From Eisenbergiella sp900555195 (GTDB lineage: Bacteria; Bacillota; Clostridia; Lachnospirales; Lachnospiraceae), in the NCBI GenBank assembly GCA_902492555.1, contig CABUMH010000033.1:1-34396 (forward strand): DNA of 34,396 nt, given 5' to 3'. Both the position numbers and the translations under genes were made by a program. Within the stretch, counting starts at the first letter, position 1; each line of letters begins with the position of its first letter. Positions 7,575 to 15,908 of this stretch are shown in pieces. A model generated the notes under the pieces. That model saw nothing but the letters and a program-made list of their open reading frames with translations. It ran no database searches and had not been told where the DNA came from.

Positions 7575-8681
7575 TTAGATCTCAATCAGTTCATATTGAT
7601 CGCTGCCGAGCCCGATCTTCACCGCATGCTCAATGCAGGAATGCCAGTTGGTATCCGGAGCGGAATCGATGAAGTGGTCATGATGCACATGGGGCATGCG
7701 ATCCAGCTGGCTTCCGCTGATGACCGGCTGCTTATTCACCGCATCCGCACAGGCCATATCCAGAGCAACCGGGTCGAAGGAAGCAAACATTCCCACATCC
7801 GGAACGATGGGAATATCGTTCTCCGCATGGCAGTCGCAGTTCGGCGATACATCAATGACCAGGCTGATATGGAAATGAGGCCGTCCGGTCACCACTGCCT
7901 TGCTGTATTCCGCGATCTTGCAGTTTAAGATATCGTTGCTCTCATCGCTGGCCGGGCATACCGCATCCATCGGGCACACACCGATGCAGCGGCCGCAGCC
8001 CACGCATTTGTCGTGGTCGATGGATGCCTTTTTGTCTGTGATGGAAGGGGCATCGTGCGCGCAGATCTTAATGCAGCGGCCGCAGCCCACGCAAAGGGAC
8101 TGATCCACATGAGGTTTTCCAGCGCTGTGCATTTCCATTTTTCCTGCCCTGGAGCCGCAGCCCATGCCGATATTCTTCAGAGCTCCTCCAAATCCGGTAG
8201 CTTCATGTCCCTTGAAATGGTTCAGCGTGATGAATACGTCCGCATCCATAATCGCGCGGCCGATTTTCGCCTCTTTCACATATTCTCCGCCTTCAACCGG
8301 AACCAACTCTTCATCCGTTCCCTTCAGCCCGTCCGCAATAATCACATGGCAGCCTGTGGAAAAGGGAGAGAATCCGTTCTGATATGCAGCATCCAGATGA
8401 TCCAGCGCGTTCTTTCTTCCGCCCACATACAGCGTGTTGCAATCCGTCAGAAACACTTTTCCTCCCAGTTCCTTAATCACCTTCACGACAACAGCTGCAT
8501 AATTCGGACGCAGGAACGCCAGGTTCCCAGGCTCGCCAAAATGAATCTTAATGGCAGCATATTTGTTCTGAAAATCAATGTTGCCGATCCCGGCCGTCTT
8601 AATCAGCCGCTCCAGCTTCTGCGGCAGATTCTCCGAAAAGGAAGTCCGCATGTTCGTAAAGTACACTTTTGATTTTTCCAT
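7575..8681 (-). CDS. DUF362 protein with two [4Fe-4S] ferredoxin motifs
   Basis: A 368-residue cytoplasmic iron-sulfur protein of uncharacterised function. The DUF362 core spans most of residues 1-190 and resumes after the cluster region; motifs seen include IKIHFGE, TDCNTLYVGGRKNA and NHFKGHEATGFGGALKNIGMG. Two classic CxxCxxCxxxCP-like motifs are inserted at about residues 197-207 (CVGCGRCIKIC) and 226-236 (CVGCGRCIGVC), each followed by a fourth-cluster-ligand pattern for two [4Fe-4S] clusters. An acidic/His-rich C-terminal part contains DCDCHAEND-like metal-binding residues (NCDCHAEND). AGGGGAAAAG precedes the ATG. It is the last gene of the tatD-rsmA-HAD-ZIP run and probably has a redox role that cannot be named from sequence. 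Confidence 0.88.
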   Translation of the reverse strand: MEKSKVYFTNMRTSFSENLPQKLERLIKTAGIGNIDFQNKYAAIKIHFGEPGNLAFLRPNYAAVVVKVIKELGGKVFLTDCNTLYVGGRKNALDHLDAAYQNGFSPFSTGCHVIIADGLKGTDEELVPVEGGEYVKEAKIGRAIMDADVFITLNHFKGHEATGFGGALKNIGMGCGSRAGKMEMHSAGKPHVDQSLCVGCGRCIKICAHDAPSITDKKASIDHDKCVGCGRCIGVCPMDAVCPASDESNDILNCKIAEYSKAVVTGRPHFHISLVIDVSPNCDCHAENDIPIVPDVGMFASFDPVALDMACADAVNKQPVISGSQLDRMPHVHHDHFIDSAPDTNWHSCIEHAVKIGLGSDQYELIEI

Positions 8682-8704
8682 CTCTTCTTTTCCCCTTTCT
8701 TATC

Positions 8705-9499
8705 TCATCCCAGGGCTACATCCAGAATCATCATGATGAGAAATCCCGCCATCACGCCTAGTGTTCCAATATTGGAATGCTCTCCAAGATGCGCCTCAGG
8801 TATCAGTTCCTCTACAACCACATACATCATTGCTCCCGCCGCAAAGCTGAGAAGCCAGGGCATAACGGGTTCTATCCCGCCTGCCGCAAGCACCACAAGA
8901 ATTCCGAAGATGGGTTCCACCAGTCCTGACAGGCTTCCCATAAGAAAGGCCTTCCAGGCCGGCTCTCCCTCCTGGCGAAGCGGCAGAGAAATCGCCGCCC
9001 CTTCCGGAAAATTCTGGATGCCAATTCCGACGGCCAGCGCCATGGCAGCCGTTATTCCCGCTCCGGCTCCCATCTCCTGGGCCGCCAGTGCAAAGGAAAG
9101 GCCCACCGCCATTCCCTCCGGAATATTATGAAGCGTTACCGCCATTACCAGAAGCGTGGTCCTTCTCCAGGAAGTAGACACCCCTTCCGGTTTATCCGCA
9201 CCCGCATGAAGGTGCGGGATAAACTGATCCATACCTAAAAGAAACAGGATTCCCAGAATAAATCCTCCAGCTGCCGGGATCCATCCCGCCTGACCAGCCG
9301 CTTCTGCCCGTTCAATGGCTGGGATCAGAAGGGACCATACGGAAGCGGCAATCATCACACCTGCAGCGAATCCCAGAAAAATCCGCTGGATATTTTCATT
9401 TATTTTTCCCCTGAAAAGAAATACCATGGCGGCGCCCAGCGTGGTCATCAGAAATGTGAAGCCCGTGCCGCAGGCCGCCCAAATAAGCGATTGTGCCAT
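8705..9499 (-). CDS. ZIP family metal transporter
   Basis: This is an inner-membrane transporter of the ZIP/ZupT family, expected to bring zinc or related divalent metals into the cytoplasm. At 264 residues it has about eight membrane segments. The two signature helices that form the metal path are intact: LHNIPEGMAVG in TM4 and IQNFPEGAAISLPL in TM5. Between TM3 and TM4 a short loop contains HLHAGAD, a minimal version of the family's histidine loop. The start at 9499 is chosen because it lies 8 nt after the HAD gene's stop with GAGGAG upstream; the longer start at 9517 would overlap that gene. It lies 23 nt before the DUF362 gene. The metal specificity is not readable. Confidence 0.9.
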   Translation of the reverse strand: MAQSLIWAACGTGFTFLMTTLGAAMVFLFRGKINENIQRIFLGFAAGVMIAASVWSLLIPAIERAEAAGQAGWIPAAGGFILGILFLLGMDQFIPHLHAGADKPEGVSTSWRRTTLLVMAVTLHNIPEGMAVGLSFALAAQEMGAGAGITAAMALAVGIGIQNFPEGAAISLPLRQEGEPAWKAFLMGSLSGLVEPIFGILVVLAAGGIEPVMPWLLSFAAGAMMYVVVEELIPEAHLGEHSNIGTLGVMAGFLIMMILDVALG

Positions 9500-9506
9500 A
9501 TTCTCT

Positions 9507-10157
9507 CTACTCCTCATTCTCCAGGAATTCTTTTAACTCCAGAAGATCGTTGAATTTCTTATACAGAAGCGCCTCCAGTTCCGGCGTTGGTTCTACCATA
9601 TCCGGAATCATCACGGGAAGCATTCCCGCCGCATGGGCGGAACGGATGCCGTTGGGAGAATCTTCCACTGCAATGGTCCTGCATGGATCAACATTCAGCA
9701 TGGAGCAGGCCAGCAGGTAGATATCGGGACAGGGTTTGCTGTGCTCCACCATGTCTCCTCCCACCACAACCTGAAAATACGGGGCAAATCCCGCTCTGTC
9801 CAGATGGCTTTTCACCGACGCCACCCTCGTGGAAGATGCCAGCGCTATTTTGGCGCCTCTTTCTTTCAGCCAGGCAAGCAGCCAAGACGCGCCCTTTTTC
9901 ACAGGAAGCCCTTCTCTTTCCACCCTCTCCTGAAACAGGGCGGAATTACATGCTATAAACTGTTCATACGGGAAGGCTTCGCCATAAAGCCTCTTCATCA
10001 GAATCCGGCAGTCCGTCCGGTTCAGCCCGATGCAGCCGTATATCCCTTCCTCTATATCCCCCAGTTCCATCTGAAGCGCCGCCTGACGCCAGCTTTCCAT
10101 ACTCAGCCGCTCGGTATCAAATAGGATTCCATCCATGTCGAATACGATATTTATCAT
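9507..10157 (-). CDS. HAD family phosphatase/phosphomutase (beta-phosphoglucomutase-like)
   Basis: A haloacid-dehalogenase-type enzyme of 216 residues with the cap-type-1 layout. Motif I is DMDGILFDTE (nucleophile D7, acid/base D9), motif II is in LASST, motif III is the Lys in SKPCPDIYL, and motif IV is AVEDSPNGIRSAHAAG. This subgroup includes beta-phosphoglucomutases and sugar-phosphate phosphatases; the substrate cannot be fixed from sequence. Its ATG overlaps the stop of rsmA by 4 nt (ATGA), so translation is probably coupled. The ZIP gene follows 7 nt after its stop. Confidence 0.87.
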   Translation of the reverse strand: MINIVFDMDGILFDTERLSMESWRQAALQMELGDIEEGIYGCIGLNRTDCRILMKRLYGEAFPYEQFIACNSALFQERVEREGLPVKKGASWLLAWLKERGAKIALASSTRVASVKSHLDRAGFAPYFQVVVGGDMVEHSKPCPDIYLLACSMLNVDPCRTIAVEDSPNGIRSAHAAGMLPVMIPDMVEPTPELEALLYKKFNDLLELKEFLENEE

Positions 10158-11029
10158 TTTTCCCGCTTCTCCTTATATAGCAGGGTACCCAGCTGCGCAA
10201 ACTGTTCCAGGGTGAGCGTCTCCCCGCGCACATTGGCGGGCAGGCCCATTTTTTCCAGCGCGGCCGCAGCCTCCTCTTTCGTCACATGCAGATCCGCGGC
10301 CCCGGACAGGCCGTTAACCAATGTTTTGCGCCGCATGTTAAAGGATGCGCGGATCAGGGCAAACAGGAAGCCTTCATCCGCAGTCCTGACGGGCGGCTGC
10401 TCGTAACGCAGCAGGCTGATCACAGTGCTGCCCACTTTGGGCCTCGGTATAAAGCAGGAAGGCGGCACATGGGTGACAATTTTAGGTTTGGAATAATACT
10501 GCACCGCCAGAGACAGCGCGCCATAGTCCTTGCTCCCCGGCCCTGTCCGCATCCGTTCTGCGACCTCCGTCTGCACCATAACTGTAATGGAATCCAAAGG
10601 CGCATGACTTTCAAACAGCTTCATGATAATGGGGGTGGTAATATAATATGGAAGATTTGCCACCACCTTAAAAGGCTTCCCTCCATTATATTCTTCCGCA
10701 AGTCTGACAATATCAACCTTCAGAATGTCTTCATTGATGACCGTCACATTGGGATAGGCAGAAAGCGTATCCCCGAGAATGGGAATCAGCGCTTTGTCAA
10801 TCTCCACAGCGATTACCGCACCCGCACGTTCGGCAAGGTACTGCGTCAGCGTGCCAATACCCGGCCCGATCTCCAAAACCGCATCCGTCTCGGTGATTCC
10901 AGCCGCATCTACAATCGACTGAAGAATTCCCGGTTCCACGAGAAAATTCTGGCCGTACTTTTTCTGAAAATGAAACTGATGCTTCTGCAAGATCTCTATC
11001 GTCGCAGACGGTGTTCCTAATGTCGGCAT
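10154..11029 (-). CDS. rsmA: 16S rRNA dimethyladenosine transferase RsmA/KsgA
   Basis: This S-adenosylmethionine-dependent enzyme dimethylates two adjacent adenines in the last helix of 16S rRNA and acts as a late checkpoint of 30S subunit assembly. The N-terminal QKKYGQNFL is the family hallmark, followed by the SAM-binding motif LEIGPGIGTLT, VAVEID, and the catalytic NLPYY near residue 130. A C-terminal helical domain completes the 291-residue protein. The start at 11029 has AGGAG 5 nt upstream; the GTG six codons earlier contains that ribosome binding site. It lies 20 nt after tatD, a common neighbour in Firmicutes. Loss of this enzyme gives kasugamycin resistance. Confidence 0.97.
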   Translation of the reverse strand: MPTLGTPSATIEILQKHQFHFQKKYGQNFLVEPGILQSIVDAAGITETDAVLEIGPGIGTLTQYLAERAGAVIAVEIDKALIPILGDTLSAYPNVTVINEDILKVDIVRLAEEYNGGKPFKVVANLPYYITTPIIMKLFESHAPLDSITVMVQTEVAERMRTGPGSKDYGALSLAVQYYSKPKIVTHVPPSCFIPRPKVGSTVISLLRYEQPPVRTADEGFLFALIRASFNMRRKTLVNGLSGAADLHVTKEEAAAALEKMGLPANVRGETLTLEQFAQLGTLLYKEKREK

Positions 11030-11049
11030 ATATACTCCTCTTCTCACGC

Positions 11050-11823
11050 TTAAAGGCGCGCGATTCCAAAAAACTTCTTCGCATTCCGGCAGGTGATTTC
11101 CTCCACCTCCTGCCGCTTCATCCCCTTTATCCGGGCGATCTCTTCCGCCACATAGGACAGATTACAGGATGTATTACGCTCGCCCCGATGCGGGACAGGC
11201 GCCAAATAGGGGCAGTCCGTCTCCAGGAGCAGCCTGTCCATGGGAATATGGGCCACTGCCTCCTTCACCTTCCTGGCGTTTTTAAAGGTCACAACGCCTC
11301 CGATCCCAATCATGCAGCCCAGCTTCAGGAATTCTTCCGCCATTTCCTTTGAATAGGAAAAACAATGAATATAGGCCGGATATCCCTTCCCATACTCTTT
11401 CCTAAGGATGCGCAGCGTGTCTGCAGCGGCATCGCGGGAATGGATCACCACGGGTTTTTGTTTCTCTTTGGCCAGGTGCAGCTGCCTGACAAACCATTCC
11501 TGCTGGATCTGCCTTTCCGGTTCATCCCAATAATAGTCTAAACCGATCTCTCCTACCGCCACCACTTTTTCCATCCCAAGCATTCGTTCCAGCTCTTCCA
11601 TATATGCTTCTGTCAGCTCGCCTGTATGCTCCGGATGAATTCCCAAAGCTGCATATATATATGAATACCGCTCCGCCAGCTCCCGGGTCTTATTCACTGA
11701 CTCTTTGCTGGCGCCGGCATTCACAACACCTTCTATTCCCTCCGCAACGAGCGAAGCTAGCAGTTCCCCTCTGTCCTCGTCAAAGGCCTGATCGTCATAA
11801 TGCGCATGGCTGTCAAATATCAT
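11050..11823 (-). CDS. tatD: TatD family metal-dependent DNase
   Basis: A TIM-barrel metallohydrolase of 257 residues with 3'-5' exonuclease activity on DNA in characterised members. The metal ligands are all visible: HAH in FDSHAHYDD at the N-terminus, the Glu in GEIGLDYYW, His in VIHSRDA, His in YIHCFSYS, and the Asp in LLETDCPYLAP. The start at 11823 gives MIFDSHAH at the N-terminus as usual, with GGGGAG 7 nt upstream. The longer frame to 11862 is rejected. It is the first gene of the five-gene operon ending at 7575. Confidence 0.94.
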   Translation of the reverse strand: MIFDSHAHYDDQAFDEDRGELLASLVAEGIEGVVNAGASKESVNKTRELAERYSYIYAALGIHPEHTGELTEAYMEELERMLGMEKVVAVGEIGLDYYWDEPERQIQQEWFVRQLHLAKEKQKPVVIHSRDAAADTLRILRKEYGKGYPAYIHCFSYSKEMAEEFLKLGCMIGIGGVVTFKNARKVKEAVAHIPMDRLLLETDCPYLAPVPHRGERNTSCNLSYVAEEIARIKGMKRQEVEEITCRNAKKFFGIARL

Positions 11824-11870
11824 ATCCGCGCTCCCCATTGTGTCCGTTTCGGTTATATCCAATATCCAGT

Positions 11871-11876
11871 ATTATA
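11871..11876 (-). promoter_or_regulatory. Possible -10 box of the tatD operon
   Basis: A perfect TATAAT lies on the minus strand about 48 nt before the tatD ATG within very A/T-rich DNA. No convincing -35 box is seen at the right distance (AATATG at 11894-11899), so this is tentative. Confidence 0.35.
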
Positions 11877-11943
11877 AAAATACCATACTTTTTCATATTC
11901 TTAAAGAATAACAAAAAAATATTAATTTTTTTAAAAAAAAGGC

Positions 11944-11972
11944 TTGCAAAACAAAAAATTCTATAATATAAT
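11944..11972 (+). promoter_or_regulatory. Promoter of tRNA-Lys
   Basis: TTGCAA (11944-11949) and TATAAT (11967-11972) are spaced by 17 nt. Transcription would start near 11979, about 25 nt before the tRNA. A second TATAAT overlaps at 11962-11967 but is at a poor distance. Confidence 0.75.
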
Positions 11973-12003
11973 AAATCCTGCGCTACGGAAGTGATAAAGA
12001 TAT

Positions 12004-12076
12004 GCGCCTTTAGCTCAGTTGGTAGAGCACCTGACTCTTAATCAGGGTGTCCAGGGTTCGAGCCCCTGAAGGCGCA
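12004..12076 (+). tRNA. tRNA-Lys (anticodon CUU)
   Basis: The acceptor stem GCGCCTT/AAGGCGC is perfect. The D arm reads TAGCTCAGTTGGTAGAGCA, the anticodon stem CCTGA/TCAGG surrounds CTCTTAA (anticodon CTT), and the T arm contains GGTTCGAGCCC. It is 73 nt with no encoded CCA. A T run at 12122-12128 follows, preceded only by weak pairing, and probably ends the transcript. Confidence 0.96.
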
Positions 12077-12164
12077 TTGAAAGTACCGATTTTGGAGACA
12101 TAGGAGCTCTGGGGTTGGTGCTTTTTTTATTTCTGTTCAGCGGCAAAAAATCACAGGCAAAATC

Positions 12165-12193
12165 TTGCGCCCTTCTGCACACTGTGCTACAAT
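12165..12193 (+). promoter_or_regulatory. Promoter of the glp island
   Basis: TTGCGC (12165-12170) and TACAAT (12188-12193) are spaced by 17 nt. Transcription would start near 12200, about 75 nt before glpP, so the hairpin at 12209-12258 lies within the message leader. Confidence 0.65.
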
Positions 12194-12208
12194 GATAAAA
12201 GAGACGGG

Positions 12209-12258
12209 AGACAAGGAAAACGGGCTTTATAGAAGCCTTGTTTTGTTTGTCTTTTTTT
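12209..12258 (+). terminator. Leader terminator before glpP (candidate GlpP target)
   Basis: ACAAGG (12211-12216) pairs with CCTTGT (12236-12241); AGACAA (12209-12214) can alternatively pair with TTGTCT (12247-12252), and GGCTT with AAGCC inside. A run of seven Ts follows at 12252-12258. The competing pairings and the position between promoter and glpP fit a conditional terminator. It starts with the same GGAGACA element as the terminator ahead of the dehydrogenase gene. Confidence 0.55.
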
Positions 12259-12274
12259 ATGACGGGGTGAACGT

Positions 12275-12841
12275 ATGAAGAAAGCGTGGCTGGAACGGTT
12301 TGAGGACTGCCCTGTAATCGCTGCCATCAAAGATGATACAGGCCTGGAGGCTGCTTTAAAGTCGGATATTGGAATCGTATTCGTTCTCTATGGAGATGTC
12401 TGCAGTATTTCCAAAATTACACAAAGGCTCAAAGAAGCAGGCAAGATGGTGATCGTTCATCTGGATCTGATCCAAGGACTTTCCGCAAAAGAAATCTCGG
12501 TCAATTTTATCCACCAGACCACAGAAGCAGACGGGATCATATCCACAAAACCCGCTCTTATCCGCCAGGCAAAGGAATGCGGCATGTGTACAGTCATGCG
12601 TTTCTTCGCCATCGATTCCATGGCGTTTGACAATATCCGCCGGCAGTCCGACGCCGTACACCCTGATATCATTGAGGTGCTGCCGGGCCTGATGCCCAAG
12701 GTTATACATCGAATCTGCCAGGAAAGCAGGATCCCTGTTATCGCAGGCGGGTTGATCACCGATAAAGAGGATATCATGGGCGCGTTGAATGCGGGCGCGA
12801 TATCCATTTCCACTACCAATCAAAAGGTCTGGTTTATGTAG
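12275..12841 (+). CDS. glpP: Glycerol-3-phosphate-responsive antiterminator GlpP
   Basis: An RNA-binding regulator with a TIM-barrel-like fold. In Bacillus subtilis GlpP with bound glycerol-3-phosphate prevents premature termination in the leader of glycerol genes such as glpD. The 188 residues contain family landmarks: an N-terminal CPVIAAIKD, VFVLYGDVCSI, VHLDLIQGLS, IISTKP, and C-terminal IPVIAGGLI plus AGAISISTTN, which form a phosphate-binding site. GGGGTG precedes the ATG. It is the first gene of the glp island, with one hairpin-T-run before it and one between it and the GlpA-like gene, consistent with local and possibly self-directed control. Confidence 0.93.
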   Translation: MKKAWLERFEDCPVIAAIKDDTGLEAALKSDIGIVFVLYGDVCSISKITQRLKEAGKMVIVHLDLIQGLSAKEISVNFIHQTTEADGIISTKPALIRQAKECGMCTVMRFFAIDSMAFDNIRRQSDAVHPDIIEVLPGLMPKVIHRICQESRIPVIAGGLITDKEDIMGALNAGAISISTTNQKVWFM

Positions 12842-12888
12842 GCGAAAGCCTTTTTCAGTCAATTACATATACGTTGCAGGAGTAAAGG

Positions 12889-12939
12889 AGACAGCAAAAT
12901 CGCATGCTTAGCGGGCATGTGTATTTGGGCTGTCTTTTT
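12889..12939 (+). terminator. Conditional terminator between glpP and the GlpA-like gene
   Basis: AGACAGC (12889-12895) pairs perfectly with GCTGTCT (12929-12935), an inner CATGC/GCATG stem lies between, and TTTTT follows directly. It is placed between the glpP stop and the start of the dehydrogenase gene, about 90 nt before that gene's ATG, so it would stop most transcripts unless overridden. GlpP is the obvious candidate to override it, by analogy with glpD of B. subtilis. Confidence 0.75.
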
Positions 12940-13026
12940 GCATATAAGGGTGTCTGGCACCCATTGTCTCTTAAGTATTATTTAAGTAAGCTTGCTCCAA
13001 AAGATGGGAGCGGAATGGAGGAAACT

Positions 13027-14472
13027 ATGTATGACGTTATTGTCATCGGCGCAGGTGTAACCGGCTGCGCCATCGCCCGCGAGTTATCGCGTTATGACTT
13101 AAAGCTCGCGGTTCTGGAACGGGAAGAGGACGTCTGCTGCGGCACTTCCAAGGCCAACAGCGCAATCGTCCATGCGGGTTTTGACGCCCTTCCAGGCACG
13201 CAGAAAGCCAAACTCAACGTGGAAGGCAACCGCATGATGGAATCTCTGTCCAAAGAACTGGATTTTCCTTTCCGCCGAAACGGTTCCATGGTTCTGTGTT
13301 TCTCTGAAGAGGGCCGTCCTGCATTGGAAGAGCTCTATGAACGGGGCCTTCGCAACGGTGTGCCTTCGCTCCGCCTCATTTCCGGCGAAGAAGCCCGCAG
13401 AATGGAGCCAAACCTTTCTCCCGATGTGGTTGCTGCCCTGGACGCTCCCACCGGCGGAATCGTCTGTCCCTTTAAAATGACCATCGCACTCGCTGAAAAT
13501 GCCTTTGAAAACGGGGCGGAATTCCACTTCAACACGCAGGTTACGGATATTGTAAAGACGGATTTTGGCTATCAGATCCTCACCTCAAACGGAACGTATG
13601 AAACGCGGATCGTCATGAATGCAGCCGGCGTATATGCCGATGTATTCAACAATATGGTCAGCGCGCGCAAAATTCATATCACTCCCCGCAGAGGGGAATA
13701 TATTCTCATGGATAAGAAAGCCGGTTCTTTCGTATCTCACACCATCTTTCAGCAGCCCACCCGCCTGGGCAAGGGGATCCTGGTCACTCCCACCATTCAT
13801 GGCAACCTTTTGGCAGGGCCTACTGCTGAGGATATCGGGGATAAAGAAGGGACAAACACCACATCTGCAGGGCTTGCCCAGGTTATGGAGAAAGCCAGAC
13901 TGTCCGCTTCCGGCGTGCCGCTTTCCATGGCTATTACCTCCTTTGCAGGCTTAAGAGCCTGTGAAGAAAAGGAAGATTTCATCCTGGGAGAAGCCGAAGA
14001 CGCTCCGGGCTTCTTCAACGCCGCAGGAATCGATTCCCCCGGCCTGTCCAGCGCTCCCGCGATCGGGCTTATGCTGGCAGAAGAGATCGCCCGGAAGTTG
14101 GATGCTTCCCTGAAAGCTTCCTTTATCTCTACCAGAAAGGATATCCCCTGTGTGGCAGAAAGTTCTCCGGAAGAACTCGCCTCGCTTATCGCACAGGATC
14201 CCGCCTACGGGAATGTGATCTGCCGCTGTGAAATGGTCACGGAAGGTGAAATCCTGAACGCGATACGCCGTCCGCTGGGCGCCAAATCCCTGGATGGCAT
14301 CAAGCGCCGCACGCGCGCCGGGATGGGGCGCTGCCAGTCCGGCTTCTGCTCTCCCAGAGTTATGGAGATTCTGGTACGCGAATTAGGCCTGGATCCGCTT
14401 TCTCTCACCAAGAGCGGAGGAGACAGCCGCCTTCTTACAGGCGTCACCAAGGAATCGGCTGCCGAATTCTAA
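13027..14472 (+). CDS. glpA: GlpA-like glycerol-3-phosphate dehydrogenase with [2Fe-2S]-type C-terminal domain
   Basis: An FAD enzyme predicted to oxidise glycerol-3-phosphate to dihydroxyacetone phosphate. The N-terminal dinucleotide fold reads VIGAGVTGCAIARELSRYDLKLAVLE, and a DAO-type domain runs to about residue 370 with TPRRGEYILMDK and a C-terminal FAD motif GIDSPGLSSAPAIG. A Bfd-like domain follows with four cysteines in C-x-C (399, 401) and C-x4-C (436, 441) arrangement, as in the anaerobic GlpA subunit. The start at 13027 has GGAGG 5 nt upstream; longer frames run through the leader terminator and are rejected. It is 481 residues. The next gene is 58 nt downstream. 2-hydroxyglutarate-type oxidases are related, but the GlpP context favours glycerol-3-phosphate. 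Confidence 0.88.
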   Translation: MYDVIVIGAGVTGCAIARELSRYDLKLAVLEREEDVCCGTSKANSAIVHAGFDALPGTQKAKLNVEGNRMMESLSKELDFPFRRNGSMVLCFSEEGRPALEELYERGLRNGVPSLRLISGEEARRMEPNLSPDVVAALDAPTGGIVCPFKMTIALAENAFENGAEFHFNTQVTDIVKTDFGYQILTSNGTYETRIVMNAAGVYADVFNNMVSARKIHITPRRGEYILMDKKAGSFVSHTIFQQPTRLGKGILVTPTIHGNLLAGPTAEDIGDKEGTNTTSAGLAQVMEKARLSASGVPLSMAITSFAGLRACEEKEDFILGEAEDAPGFFNAAGIDSPGLSSAPAIGLMLAEEIARKLDASLKASFISTRKDIPCVAESSPEELASLIAQDPAYGNVICRCEMVTEGEILNAIRRPLGAKSLDGIKRRTRAGMGRCQSGFCSPRVMEILVRELGLDPLSLTKSGGDSRLLTGVTKESAAEF

Positions 14473-14530
14473 CCGTTCCAATACAACTACAATATCATGC
14501 GCATGGTACTCATGCAGAAAGGTTATACAT

Positions 14531-15853
14531 ATGACGGATTATGATCTCATCGTTATCGGGGGAGGTCCTGCAGGCCTAGCCGCCGCTATCTCCGCCCGTG
14601 AAGAAGCAATTTCAAATATCCTGATCCTGGAGAGAGACAACGAATTGGGAGGCATCCTGAATCAGTGCATCCATAATGGCTTCGGCCTGCACACATTTCA
14701 CGAAGAGCTGACCGGTCCTGAGTATGCCGCACGGTTTATTGATCAGGCCATGCAGCTGCAGATCCCGTACAAGCTGAACACGATGGTGCTCGACATTCAG
14801 GAAGAACAACCAGCGTCCGATGGCGACAGTATCAAAATCGTTACAGCCATCAACCGCAACGATGGTCTGATGACGCTGCGCACCCGGGCCGTTATCCTCG
14901 CCATGGGCTGCAGAGAGCGTCCCAGAGGCGCGCTGAATATCCCGGGATACCGTCCCGCAGGTATCTATTCCGCAGGAACAGCGCAGAGGCTCGTTAATAT
15001 GGAAGGCTTCATGCCCGGAAAAGAAATCGTCATTCTTGGTTCCGGAGACATCGGCCTGATCATGGCCCGCCGCATGACGCTGGAAGGGGCGAAAGTAAAG
15101 GCGGTGGCCGAACTCATGCCCTATTCAGGAGGACTGCAGAGAAATATCGTGCAGTGCCTGGACGATTTCGGAATCCCTCTGAAGCTTTCCACCACTGTCG
15201 TCGAGATACGCGGAAAAGAACGTGTGGAGGCCGTCACCCTCGCCAAGGTGGACGAAAACCGCAAACCCATTCCCGGCACGGAAGAATTCATCCCCTGTGA
15301 CACGCTGTTGCTTTCCGTGGGCCTGATCCCGGAGAATGAACTGTCCGGCAAACTAGGCGTCACGATGGCTCCGGTCACTTCCGGCCCTGCGGTCAACGAA
15401 AGCCTGGAAACGAGCATTCCCGGCGTATTCGCCTGCGGCAACGTGCTTCATGTTCATGATCTGGTAGATTATGTCTCCCAAGAAGCAAAAAATGCCGGAA
15501 AATATGCAGCCCGCTATATCCTCTCTTCCAAACAGGAGGAAACAGAGTCCGCTCCGGATGAGACTCCCATCCGCTTTGAAGCCAAGAACGGCGTACGCTA
15601 TACGGTTCCCCAGCTTCTGCGCTTTTCCAGGATGGAAGAACAGCTCACCGTCCGCTTCCGCGTGGGCGCCGTATATCGCGACTGTGCCATCGGCGTATAT
15701 CTGGACGGCCAGCGGATTTCCTTATTGAAAAAGAAAAAACTGGCTCCTGGAGAGATGGAACAGATCATTCTGAAGCGCACAGATCTGTCCGCCTATCAGC
15801 AGGAGCACGAACGGCTTCCTGAACATATCACAATACAGGTAGAAGCTAACTAG
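14531..15853 (+). CDS. FAD-dependent pyridine nucleotide-disulfide-type oxidoreductase (GlpB-position partner)
   Basis: A 440-residue flavoprotein with two dinucleotide-binding folds: FAD-binding VIGGGPAGLAAAISARE near residues 7-23 and NAD(P)-binding VILGSGDIGLIMARRMTLEGA in the middle. The FAD-contacting Asp region is GVFACGNVLHVHDLVDYV. LGGILNQCIHNGFG near residue 40 is typical of the subgroup found beside GlpA-like and DUF1667 proteins. The C-terminal 80 residues form an extra small domain. It probably passes electrons between the dehydrogenase and NAD(H) or another carrier; that role is inferred from conserved gene order. AAAGG precedes the ATG. It is sandwiched between the GlpA-like and DUF1667 genes on one transcript. 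Confidence 0.87.
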   Translation: MTDYDLIVIGGGPAGLAAAISAREEAISNILILERDNELGGILNQCIHNGFGLHTFHEELTGPEYAARFIDQAMQLQIPYKLNTMVLDIQEEQPASDGDSIKIVTAINRNDGLMTLRTRAVILAMGCRERPRGALNIPGYRPAGIYSAGTAQRLVNMEGFMPGKEIVILGSGDIGLIMARRMTLEGAKVKAVAELMPYSGGLQRNIVQCLDDFGIPLKLSTTVVEIRGKERVEAVTLAKVDENRKPIPGTEEFIPCDTLLLSVGLIPENELSGKLGVTMAPVTSGPAVNESLETSIPGVFACGNVLHVHDLVDYVSQEAKNAGKYAARYILSSKQEETESAPDETPIRFEAKNGVRYTVPQLLRFSRMEEQLTVRFRVGAVYRDCAIGVYLDGQRISLLKKKKLAPGEMEQIILKRTDLSAYQQEHERLPEHITIQVEAN

Positions 15854-15908
15854 GCTAACCGTCCAGAGCCCTCAAAACGGCTGCCTGACAGAAATAATGG
15901 AGGAAAAA

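Noticed and set aside
12094..12128. Third GGAGACA followed by a T run, after tRNA-Lys
   Set aside because: It lies upstream of the glp promoter and the pairing before the T run is weak. The heptamer also occurs by chance elsewhere, for example inside the gene at 14531-15853.
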